Positions 48,576 through 56,800 of a stretch of 64,000 nucleotides of DNA are shown one piece after another (the stretch's first letter is position 1; each line of letters begins with the position of its first letter). The notes under the pieces are model-generated. The model did not search any database. It had not been told where the DNA came from and saw only the letters and a list, made by a program, of their open reading frames with translations. The position numbers and the translations under genes were made by a program. This stretch comes from Nonomuraea montanisoli (GTDB lineage: Bacteria; Actinomycetota; Actinomycetes; Streptosporangiales; Streptosporangiaceae), in assembly GCF_013363975.1 (NCBI RefSeq), contig NZ_JABWGN010000014.1, forward strand, positions 62,001 through 126,000, written 5' to 3'.

Positions 48576-49220
48576 TCACCCCTTGAGATAGGCGAGCACG
48601 GCGAGCACCCTGCGGTGGCCGCTCTCCGAAGGCGGCAGGTCGAGCTTGCTGAAGATGTTCCTGATGTATTTGTTGACCGCGCCGTCGCTGATGACCAGCC
48701 GCTCGGCGATCCCCGCGTTGGAGCGGCCCTCGGCCATCAGCCCCAGCACCTCGCGTTCGCGGGGCGTCAGCCGGTGGAGCGGGTCGTTCGCCCGGCGCCG
48801 CACCAGGAGCTGCGCGATGACCTCCGGGTCGATGACGGTGCCGCCGGCCGCCACCCTGCGCAGCGCCTCGACGAACTCCCCCACCTTCCCGACCCGCTGC
48901 TTGAGCAGGTAGCCGACTCCGCCGGCGCCGTCCTGGAGCAGCTCGGCCGCGGAGCTGTCCTCCACGTACGACGACAGCACCAGCACCGGCAGCCCGGGCA
49001 CCCTGGTCCTGGCCTCGACGGCGGCGCGCAGCCCCTCGTCGCGAAAGCCCGGCGGCAGCCGCACGTCCACCAGGAGCGCGTCCGGGGCGTGGCCGTCCAT
49101 GGCGTCGAGCAGGTCGGCGGCGTTGTCCACGGCGGCGGCCACCTCGACCCCCTCACTGGCCAGCAGCATGGACAGGCCCTCACGCAGCAACGCGTCGTCC
49201 TCGGCGATCACAACCCGCAC
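48576..49220 (-). CDS. NarL/LuxR-type response regulator
   Basis: This is a 214-aa regulator. The receiver domain has the acidic pair in VVIAEDDALL, the phospho-acceptor Asp in DALLVDVRLPP (about D52) and the Lys in YLLKQRVG (about K107). The LuxR-type output domain is HRLTPREREVLGLMAEGRSN followed by IAERLVISDGAVNKYIRNIF. GTG 49220 has GGAGG upstream and overlaps the kinase gene by 13 bases. It probably controls the divergent ABC exporter operon. Confidence 0.94.
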   Translation of the reverse strand: MRVVIAEDDALLREGLSMLLASEGVEVAAAVDNAADLLDAMDGHAPDALLVDVRLPPGFRDEGLRAAVEARTRVPGLPVLVLSSYVEDSSAAELLQDGAGGVGYLLKQRVGKVGEFVEALRRVAAGGTVIDPEVIAQLLVRRRANDPLHRLTPREREVLGLMAEGRSNAGIAERLVISDGAVNKYIRNIFSKLDLPPSESGHRRVLAVLAYLKG

Positions 49221-50425
49221 GGCACCTCCACCCTCACCACGGTCGGCCCGCCCGGCGGACTGGTCAGCATCGTACGGCCGCTGAAGGCGGCCACCCGCCG
49301 GTCGATCCCCGCCAGCCCGCCGCCCGGTCTCACCTGGGCCCCGCCGCGGCCGTCGTCCTCGACCTCGACGACCAGCACCGCGCCCTCGGTGCGCAGGCGC
49401 ACGTGGGCGGAGCCGGCGCCGCTGTGCTTGGCGAGGTTCGTCAACGCCTCGGCCACGGCGAAGTAGGCGGCCGTCTCGACCGCGGCCGGCAGGCGCGGGA
49501 CGTCGTCGACCGCGACCGCGCACGGGACCGGAGAGCTCGCGGCGAGCGCCGCGATGGCGCCGTCCAGGCCGCGCTCGGTCAGGACCGGCGGATGGATGGT
49601 GCGCACCACCCTGCGCAGGTGGGTCAGCGCGTCGGACGCCGCTTCGTGCGCGCGTTCGGCCAGCCTGCGGGTGTGCTCCGGCGCCTCGGCCAGGGAGCGC
49701 TCCAGCATGCCCAGGTTCATGAGCACGCCGACCAGACGGTTCTGCGTCTCGTCGTGCAGGTCGCGTTCGATGCGTTTGAGCTCCTGCTCGTGCGCCTCCA
49801 GGGCGGCGGCGCGGGCGGCGTTCACCACGGCCAGCCGGGCCTGTCGGGGCGGGCGGAGCAGCAGGCCGCTGAGCCGCGCGCTCAGCCGCGCGAGCGGCAC
49901 GGGCACGACGAGGGCGAGCAGCGCGTAGCCGAGCCCGACCGCGATCCCGCTCAGCGCGGAGGGCCAGGAGTCGACGGGGTAGCCGAGCAGGGAGGTGCCC
50001 GGCACCGCCCGCCACCACAGCGGGACCGTGAGGGCGTTGACGGCGAACAGCGGCAGCGCCAGCGCGAGGTATCCGGCCGCCGTCCCCGCCACGCCGTGCA
50101 CCAGCAGCCAGACGAAGTCCCGGTAGGTCGCGGGGTCGGACAGCACGGCCCGTACGCGCAGCGGCAGCGCCCCCTCGATCGGCTGGTAGCGCTCGGCCGC
50201 CGGCGTGCCGAGGAACGCGGCGACCCTGCGCCGCTGCCGGGAGGCCAGCCGGCGCGTCCAGGACGCCAGCGCGGGCATGACGGCCAGCCCCACCCCGGCG
50301 GGGGCGAGCGCCGCGGCGAACGTGACCGCCGAGAACATGACCAGCGCGAGCAACCCCATGCCCAGGTCGGCGACCAGATGGCGGACCGCCCTGACGGAGG
50401 CGGGAAGGCGCGGTCGCAGGTGCAC
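49208..50425 (-). CDS. Sensor histidine kinase (NarX/DesK type)
   Basis: This is a 405-aa membrane kinase. The N-terminal half holds about five hydrophobic segments (MGLLALVMFSAVTFAAALAP, FVWLLVHGVAGTAAGYLALA, SGIAVGLGYALLALVVPVPL). The phospho-acceptor His is in the HisKA_3 helix ELKRIERDLHDETQNRLVGV. The ATP-binding domain has YFAVAEALTNLAKHSGAGSA, VEDDGRGGA and GGGLAGIDRRV. It pairs with the overlapping response regulator. In many actinomycetes such pairs sit beside FtsX-type ABC exporters and sense cell-wall-active compounds; that role is inferred. Confidence 0.92.
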   Translation of the reverse strand: MHLRPRLPASVRAVRHLVADLGMGLLALVMFSAVTFAAALAPAGVGLAVMPALASWTRRLASRQRRRVAAFLGTPAAERYQPIEGALPLRVRAVLSDPATYRDFVWLLVHGVAGTAAGYLALALPLFAVNALTVPLWWRAVPGTSLLGYPVDSWPSALSGIAVGLGYALLALVVPVPLARLSARLSGLLLRPPRQARLAVVNAARAAALEAHEQELKRIERDLHDETQNRLVGVLMNLGMLERSLAEAPEHTRRLAERAHEAASDALTHLRRVVRTIHPPVLTERGLDGAIAALAASSPVPCAVAVDDVPRLPAAVETAAYFAVAEALTNLAKHSGAGSAHVRLRTEGAVLVVEVEDDGRGGAQVRPGGGLAGIDRRVAAFSGRTMLTSPPGGPTVVRVEVPCGL

Positions 50426-50529
50426 AACCCCACATTGTCGCGGATCAGCGGGATCGCGACGCCAGGGTGGTGCCTGCACCACCCTGGATCGCCTCGCTGG
50501 GGGGATGGGGACGGCCGGGCGCGCGACCG

Positions 50530-50535
50530 TACGTT
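50530..50535 (+). promoter_or_regulatory. -10 box (TACGTT) of the ABC exporter operon
   Basis: TACGTT matches TANNNT and ends exactly 7 nt before GTG 50543, as expected for a leaderless mRNA. The response regulator may act just upstream. Confidence 0.55.
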
Positions 50536-50542
50536 GTCCTGC

Positions 50543-51250
50543 GTGATTCAGGTGGAGGAACTGCGCAAGACGTACGGCCGGGTGGACGCCCTCGCGGGGG
50601 TCACCTTCGCGGTGGGCACGGGTGAGTTCGTGGCCGTCATGGGGCCTTCCGGATCGGGCAAGAGCACGCTGCTGCAGTGCGCCGCCGGTCTGGAGCGCCC
50701 GACGTCCGGACGGGTGCGGCTGGCGGGCGTCGAGGTGGGCGAGCTGGACGAGACGGGTCTGGCGGCGCTGCGCCGGGAACGGATCGGTTTCGTCTTCCAG
50801 GCCTACAACCTGCTGCCCGCTCTCGACGTGGCCGACAACATCACCCTGCCGTTGCGGCTGGCCGGGAGACCGTTCGAGCGCCGCCAGGCGGCCGAGGCCG
50901 CCGCCCGGGTCGGCATGGCCGACCGGCTCACGCACCGCCCGGCCGAGCTGTCCGGCGGCCAGCAGCAGCGAGTGGCCCTGGCCCGGGCGCTCATCACCAC
51001 CCCCGAGGTGATCTTCGCCGACGAGCCGACCGGAGCGCTCGACACCCGCAGCGCGCGGCAGGTGCTGGAGCTGCTGCGCGACCTGGTCGACCGGAGCGGG
51101 CAGACCGTCGTGATGGTCACCCACGATCCGGTGGCCGCCTCCTACGCCCATCGCATCGTCTTCCTCGCGGACGGCCGCCTGGCCGGGCAGATCGACGCGC
51201 CGTCGCCCGAGCTGGTGGCCGAGCGCATGACGAAGCTGGGCGACTGGTGA
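50543..51250 (+). CDS. ABC transporter ATP-binding protein (LolD/MacB type)
   Basis: This is a 235-aa ATPase with Walker A GPSGSGKST, Q-loop FVFQAYNLLP, signature LSGGQQQRVALARALI, Walker B VIFADEPTGALD and switch His MVTHDP. The ADEPTGALD form is typical of the MacB/FtsE/LolD group, whose partners have FtsX domains; that is what the next gene encodes. GTG 50543 is preferred because the protein starts IQVEELRKTYG there and a -10 box is 7 nt ahead. Its stop overlaps the permease start (GTGA). Confidence 0.94.
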   Translation: MIQVEELRKTYGRVDALAGVTFAVGTGEFVAVMGPSGSGKSTLLQCAAGLERPTSGRVRLAGVEVGELDETGLAALRRERIGFVFQAYNLLPALDVADNITLPLRLAGRPFERRQAAEAAARVGMADRLTHRPAELSGGQQQRVALARALITTPEVIFADEPTGALDTRSARQVLELLRDLVDRSGQTVVMVTHDPVAASYAHRIVFLADGRLAGQIDAPSPELVAERMTKLGDW

Positions 51251-53796
51251 TCCGGCAGTTCGTCGGGGCCGACAAGGGGGGTCTGGCGGGATCCTTCGTC
51301 GCCCTGCTGGCGGCCTCGGCTCTCGTCACCGCCTGCGGCGTCCTCCTGGGGTCGGGTCTCGGCGGCGGTGTCGCGGCCGAACGCTACGCCGGCGCGCCGA
51401 TCGTGATCAGCGGTCCCGACTCCGTGGACGGCAAGCCGCTGCCCGAACGCGCCCCGATACCGCGCGCCCTGGCTGACCGGATCGCCCGGGTACCGGGCGT
51501 GCGCGCCGCCGTCGCCGACGTCGGCTTCCCGGTGGACGTGTCGGGCGAGGACTTCGTCGCCGCCCGCGGGCACGGCTGGGCCTCGGCCGCGCTCGCCCCG
51601 TTGCGGCTGCGCTCCGGCCGGCCGCCGGCCGCTCCGGGCGAGGTGGTCGTGTCCGAGACGATCCCCGCCGGCGCCAGGATCGGCGCGTACCGGGTGGTGG
51701 GCGTGGTCGAGGGCGTCACGCGCGAGCCCGTGGTGTTCTTCACCGACGCCGAGGCGGCCAGGCTGTACGGGCGGCCGCACCTCGCCGACGCGATCGGCGT
51801 CCTGGCCGCTCCCGGCGTGACGGACACGGACGCCCTCGCGGACCGGATCGAGCAGGCGCTGTCCGGGAGTCAGGCGCCGACCGCGAAGCAGACGCAGACC
51901 GGGAGTCAGACGCCGTCCGAGAAGCAGGCGCCCTCCGCGAAGCAGACGCCGTCCGAGAATGAGGCGCCGTCCGAGTTTGAGGTGCCCTCCGCGGACCAGG
52001 CGCCGTTCGGGAACGATGTGCGTGTCTTCACCGGAGCGGCTCGGGGCGGCGTCGAGTTCGGTGACGTCGGCCGGGCGCGCGGCGACCTGCAGGCGATGGG
52101 CGGGTCGTTCATCGGCTTCACCGTCATGATCGCCACGGTGGTGGTGACGGGCACGCGGTCGCTGGCCGCCCACCGCAGGCGCCGTCAGACGGCGCTGCTG
52201 CGCATCGTCGGCGCCGCGCCCGGCCAGGTGCGCGCGATGTTCGCCCGGGAGATGCTGGCGGTGTCGCTGGTCGCCGGACTGCTCGGCGCCGTGCCCGGCG
52301 GACTGCTCGCCACGCTGCTCCTGCGGGCCATGGCCTGGACCGGGATGGTCCCCGCCGACTTCGCCGTGTCCTCCGGGCCTGTCCCGTACCTGGCCGCGCT
52401 CGTCGTCTGCGTGCTGATGGCGCAGTTCGCCGCCTGGACCGTCAGCCGCCGTGAACTGCGCATCCCACCCGCGAGGGCGCTGGCGGAGGCGTCGCTGGAA
52501 CAGCCGGGCATGAGCCGGGGCCGGCTGGCGGCCGGGACGGCGCTGCTGCTCGCCGGGACGGCGGCGGCGCTGCTGCCGCTCTGGTTGCGTGGCGTGTTCG
52601 GGGTGGCGCTGGCCGCCTCCGGCGGCCTCCTCATGATCATCTCGCTGGTGGTGCTGGGACCGCCGCTCGTCCGCGCCGGCACCCGCCTGCTGCGACCACT
52701 GCTGCGCCGCCGGTACGGCGCGGAGGGGTACCTGGCGGCCGCGAACTCGCTGGCCGGCTCGCACCGCCTGGCGTCCGCGGTGTCGCCGATGATCCTCGCC
52801 ATCGGTTTCGCGCTGATCCAGCTCGGTACCGCCACGACCGCGGCCGCGGGGGCGGAACGGGAGGTCACGGAGGGCGTGCTGGCCACCCACGTGCTGCGCG
52901 GCGGCCCGTACGGGCTGGATCCGGCTGTGGCGGCGGACGCGCGCACCTGGCCGGGCGTCGAGGCCGTGACCCCGGTGGCGCGCACCCGAGCCTTCGTGGA
53001 GACCGTCATGCTGGACAGTTCGGAGCTCCTGGACTACGAGGCTCAGGGAGTCGACTCGACGCGGGCGCTCGACCTGGGCGTCACCGAAGGGAGCCTGAAA
53101 GGGCTCGGAAAGGGAACGGTGGCGATCAGCGTCACCGCCGCCGAGACGCTGGGCGTGCGGCCGGGCTCCACGATCCGGATCCGGCTCGGCGACGGCACGC
53201 CCCTGCGCTCCCGGGTGGTGGCCGTCTACCGGCGCGGGCTCGGGTTCGGCGACCTCACGTTGCCGCGCGAGCTGGTCCTCGCGCACACCGCGACCCGCAG
53301 GGACGACTCGGTGCTGCTCCGCGTACGTCCGGGCGCCGACCTCGCGGCCATGGTGGCCAGGCATCCGGGGGTGACGCGGAGCGACATGTCGGCCGTGGCG
53401 CGCGGCGACCAGTTCGCCGGCCTGCTGAGCAGCGCGCTGCCGCTCATGCTGGTCTTCGGGTACATCGCCGTGTCCGTCGGCAACTCCCTGGTGCTGTCGG
53501 TGAGCGAGCGCGGCGGGGAGTTCGGCCTGCTGCTGCGGGCCGGAGCCGGCCGCGGGCAGGTCATGCGGATGATGCGCGCCGAGGCGCTGCTGGTCGCGGC
53601 GCTGGCGACCGGGCTGGGGACGCTGGCGACCGTGTTGCCGCTGGCGATGGTGAGTTACGGCCTGACCGGCTCGGCGCTGCCGTATGTCCCGCCGTGGCTG
53701 TACCTGGTGATCGTGGGTGGGACGTCGCTGCTGGGCGCGGTGTCGCTGCTCGTTCCCGCCCGGATCGTCCTGAGCGCTGAGGGGAGGTCGTCATGA
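51247..53796 (+). CDS. FtsX-domain ABC transporter permease
   Basis: This is an 849-aa permease with two FtsX-type modules. TM1 is SFVALLAASALVTACGVLLG (about 15-34), then an outer domain and helices near 295-310, 345-365 and 380-395. A second block begins TALLLAGTAAALLPLWLRGV and ends with PWLYLVIVGGTSLLGAVSLL. The outer domain holds seven hexapeptide-like repeats rich in Pro, Ser and Gln (about 208-255). Such exporters move peptides, lipids or antibiotics outward or act as sensors. The GTG overlaps the ATPase stop, and its own stop overlaps a 23-codon gene. Confidence 0.92.
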   Translation: MIRQFVGADKGGLAGSFVALLAASALVTACGVLLGSGLGGGVAAERYAGAPIVISGPDSVDGKPLPERAPIPRALADRIARVPGVRAAVADVGFPVDVSGEDFVAARGHGWASAALAPLRLRSGRPPAAPGEVVVSETIPAGARIGAYRVVGVVEGVTREPVVFFTDAEAARLYGRPHLADAIGVLAAPGVTDTDALADRIEQALSGSQAPTAKQTQTGSQTPSEKQAPSAKQTPSENEAPSEFEVPSADQAPFGNDVRVFTGAARGGVEFGDVGRARGDLQAMGGSFIGFTVMIATVVVTGTRSLAAHRRRRQTALLRIVGAAPGQVRAMFAREMLAVSLVAGLLGAVPGGLLATLLLRAMAWTGMVPADFAVSSGPVPYLAALVVCVLMAQFAAWTVSRRELRIPPARALAEASLEQPGMSRGRLAAGTALLLAGTAAALLPLWLRGVFGVALAASGGLLMIISLVVLGPPLVRAGTRLLRPLLRRRYGAEGYLAAANSLAGSHRLASAVSPMILAIGFALIQLGTATTAAAGAEREVTEGVLATHVLRGGPYGLDPAVAADARTWPGVEAVTPVARTRAFVETVMLDSSELLDYEAQGVDSTRALDLGVTEGSLKGLGKGTVAISVTAAETLGVRPGSTIRIRLGDGTPLRSRVVAVYRRGLGFGDLTLPRELVLAHTATRRDDSVLLRVRPGADLAAMVARHPGVTRSDMSAVARGDQFAGLLSSALPLMLVFGYIAVSVGNSLVLSVSERGGEFGLLLRAGAGRGQVMRMMRAEALLVAALATGLGTLATVLPLAMVSYGLTGSALPYVPPWLYLVIVGGTSLLGAVSLLVPARIVLSAEGRSS
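51868..52010 (+). repeat. 18-bp in-frame repeats in the FtsX permease
   Basis: About seven 18-bp units such as ACGCCGTCCGAGAAGCAG and GCGCCCTCCGCGAAGCAG encode xPSxxQ-type hexapeptides in the extracytoplasmic domain. Confidence 0.85.
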
Positions 53797-53864
53797 ACAA
53801 GTGGATGTGGACCCTGCTGATCCTGGCGCTGATCGTGGCCGTCAACGTCGCCCTGACCGTGTGA
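53793..53864 (+). CDS. 23-residue single-pass membrane peptide
   Basis: An ATG at 53793 overlaps the permease stop (ATGA) and has GGGGAGG six bases upstream, a better ribosome site than most genes here. It encodes 23 residues: a short MNKW start with two Trp, then an unbroken run of about 17 hydrophobic residues (LLILALIVAVNVALTV). It is almost certainly a membrane helix. By position it may be a small subunit or regulator of the ABC exporter; no family is known to me. Confidence 0.7.
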   Translation: MNKWMWTLLILALIVAVNVALTV

Positions 53865-53876
53865 GCCCGCCTCGGC

Positions 53877-56800
53877 TCAGGTGGACGGGGAGACGTGCGT
53901 GCTGAGGGTCGAGCCGGTGCGGGTCTTGGTGACCTTGAGCTGGGCCGGGATGCGGCCGCGCAGCTCGGCGACGTGGCTGATGATGCCCACCGCGCGCCCC
54001 CCGTCGCGCAGCCCGTCGAGGATGTCGAGCACCCCGTCGAGCGTGTCCTCGTCCAGCGTGCCGAACCCCTCGTCCACGAACAGCGTGCCGATCTCCGCCC
54101 CGCCCGCCTCCGCCGTGACCACGTCGGCCAGCCCGAGCGCCAGCGCGAGCGAGGTGATGAAGCTCTCGCCGCCGGACAGCGTGGCCGGGTCGCGGTCCAC
54201 GCCCGTCCACCCGTCGGACACCCGCAACCCCAGCCCGCCGCCCGACCGCCCCCGGGCGCCGGCCGTCTTGCGCAGGTCGTGCTGGAGGAGATAGCGGCCG
54301 GCCGACATGTGGTCGAGCCGTTCGTTGGCGGCGTCGACCACCTGCCTGAGCCGCTCCCCCAGCACGAACGACGACAGGCTCATGCTCCACTGGTTGTCGC
54401 CGGACGTGCCGCTGGCCAGGGCGGCCAGGCGTTCGGCCAGCCGGTGCCGTTCGGCGGCCGGACGCCACCGGTCGATGCCCGCCTCCAGCTCCGCGATGAG
54501 CTCACGCAGCCGCCGTTCCCTGGCCTCCGCCCGGTCTCGGGCCGACGCGAGGGCGGTGTGGGCGCGCTCGGCCTCGTCGCGTTCGGCCTCCAGCGTCCCC
54601 AGGTCGGGTACGGGCTCGGCAGCCGCGGCCACCAGTTCGGGGTCGGCGAGGGTCGCGGTGACCGCCGCGTACTCGTCGTCCAGCCGCCGCAGCGCCTCCG
54701 CCCTGCGTTCCTGCTCGGCCGGGGTACGGGCCGCGCCGGCCGCCTCGGCCGCGTCGCCGAACCCGGCCTCTGCCGCCGCCCGCTCGGCGGCGCGCGCCGC
54801 CTCGGCGCGTTCCCGCTCGGCGGTGGCGGCCCGCTGGGTCGCCTCCAGCGCCTCGCGGAGCAGTTCGGCCTCGTCGTTCAGCCGGGACAGGCGCGCGGTG
54901 AGGGTCACGTCGCCGCCGCGCGCGCTGTCGAGCCGGGCGGTCAGGCGCGTCGCGTCGCCGCTCAGCTCTTCCTGGCGGGTACGGCCCGCGGCCAGGCGCG
55001 CGGTGACCCGGCGGGCCCGTTCCTCCAGCTCCAGCCGCTCGCGCGCCAGCCTCGCCGCCTCGGCCGCCAGTGAGGGCTCCCGCCCCGCCGACGCCCTCAA
55101 CCGCCGCACGGCTTCCTCGGCCTCGGCCAGAGCAGCGGCCCCGACCTCCGGCGGAAGCCCCACGCCCTGCGAATACTCCACGCTCTGCGAATACTCCAGG
55201 CTCTGCGAATACTCCAGGCTCTGCGGAAGCCCGCCCTGCTGGGGAAGCCCCGCCTGCCGGGAAAGCTCCGCGTCTCCCCGTGAGGTCGCGTCGCCGCGCG
55301 AAGGCGCGACCTCTTGAGAGAGCGCGCCTCCCTCTGGGGACCCAGCCCCTGGCGAAGACGCACCGCCTTGCGAGAACGCAGCCCCTTGCGAAGACGCACC
55401 GCCTTGCGAGAACGCAGCCCCTTGCGAAGGCGCACCGTCCTGCGAGAACGCACTCCCGTGCCAAGGCGCGCCACCCTGCGAAAACGCGGCCTCTTGCGAG
55501 GGCGCGTCCGTGTCACCAAGCGGGCCGTGTTCGAAGAGGGTCTCCGGCGTGTCCTCCAGGCGTACGCCGGACATCTCCTGCGGGATCGCCGGGCGGAACG
55601 GGGCGAGGACGGTCAGGTCGCTCTGGAGGAGGCGGGTGGCCAGGCGGGTGCGCTCGGCGCGCAGACGGCTCTGGTGGGCGCGGCGAGCGGCCAGTGCTTC
55701 GCCCAGCTCCCGGGATCGCGCCCGCACCTGTTCGCGCTCCGCCTCGATCCGCTCGTACGCGGCGGCCAGTCCCGGCTCCTGGGCGGCGAGCGCCTCCAGG
55801 CGCCCCACCTCACGCTTCGCCTCCCGGACGGCCGACTCGGCGGCGTCGAGGTCCAGCCCGCGCGTGGCCTCGGCCGCGTCGGCGTGGCGTGACTGGAGCG
55901 TGGCCAGCGCGCGCTCGGCCGCCTCACGCTCGGCGAGGGCGCGTTCGTGGGCGCTCTCGGCGGCACGCTCGTCGTCGGGTGACGGGGCGCTGGGCGCGGG
56001 TGCGGCGGGCGCGGGGTGGTGGTCGGAGCCGCACACCGCGCAGGGACGGCCCTCGGTCAGGTCGCGGGCCAGCTCGGCGGCCATACCGTCGATGCGGGCC
56101 TGGCGGATGTCGAGCCAGCGTTCGCGCAGTTCCTGAGCCCTGTCCACGAGCGCCTGGCGGGCGGCGGAGGCCGTGTCGATCTCGGCCGCGAACGCGTCGC
56201 GGCGCCGGACCGTGTCGCGGGACACCCTCGCGGCGTCGAGCGCGGCGCTCGCGGCCGGGATCGCGGCCGCCTCCGCGCGCGTGGCGGTCAGCCGTTCGTG
56301 GGCCTGGGCGAGCCGTGCGGGCAGCTCGCGCTCGGCGGCGGCCACCTCGGCCTCCTGCCGCTCCAGCCGGGTGATCTCGTCGCCCACGCGGACGAGGTCA
56401 CGGTCGACGCCGATGAACTCGGCGGCGCAGGCGCGCACGGCTTCGGCGGCCGGGATGCGGGCCGCGTCCAGGCGCGCGGAGACGAGTCTGCGCTCGGCCT
56501 CCTCCACCAGGGCGGGCAACGTCGCCAGCCGGGCCGTGGTGGTCTTCTCCTCGGTCACGAGCTGGGCCAGCTCGCCCTCGACGCGGGTCAGGTCGCGGCG
56601 GACCACCAGCAGCCTGGCCTCCTCGGTGAGGAGCTCGGACAGGCGGGCGATCTCCGCCTGCCGCTCCCGTTCGAGCGTGGCGAGCCGCTCCGGCTCCACC
56701 ATGCGGAGGGAGGTGGGGGCGGCGGCTCGGGCCGACGGCGGCGAGGTGTCCGCGTGACCGGACGGGACGCCCTCCGGGTGCGCGGTGTCCGCGTCAGCGT

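Noticed and set aside
55160..55530. Possible CRISPR array
   Set aside because: The repeats are contiguous 18/36-bp in-frame units inside sbcC, without unique spacers or cas genes.
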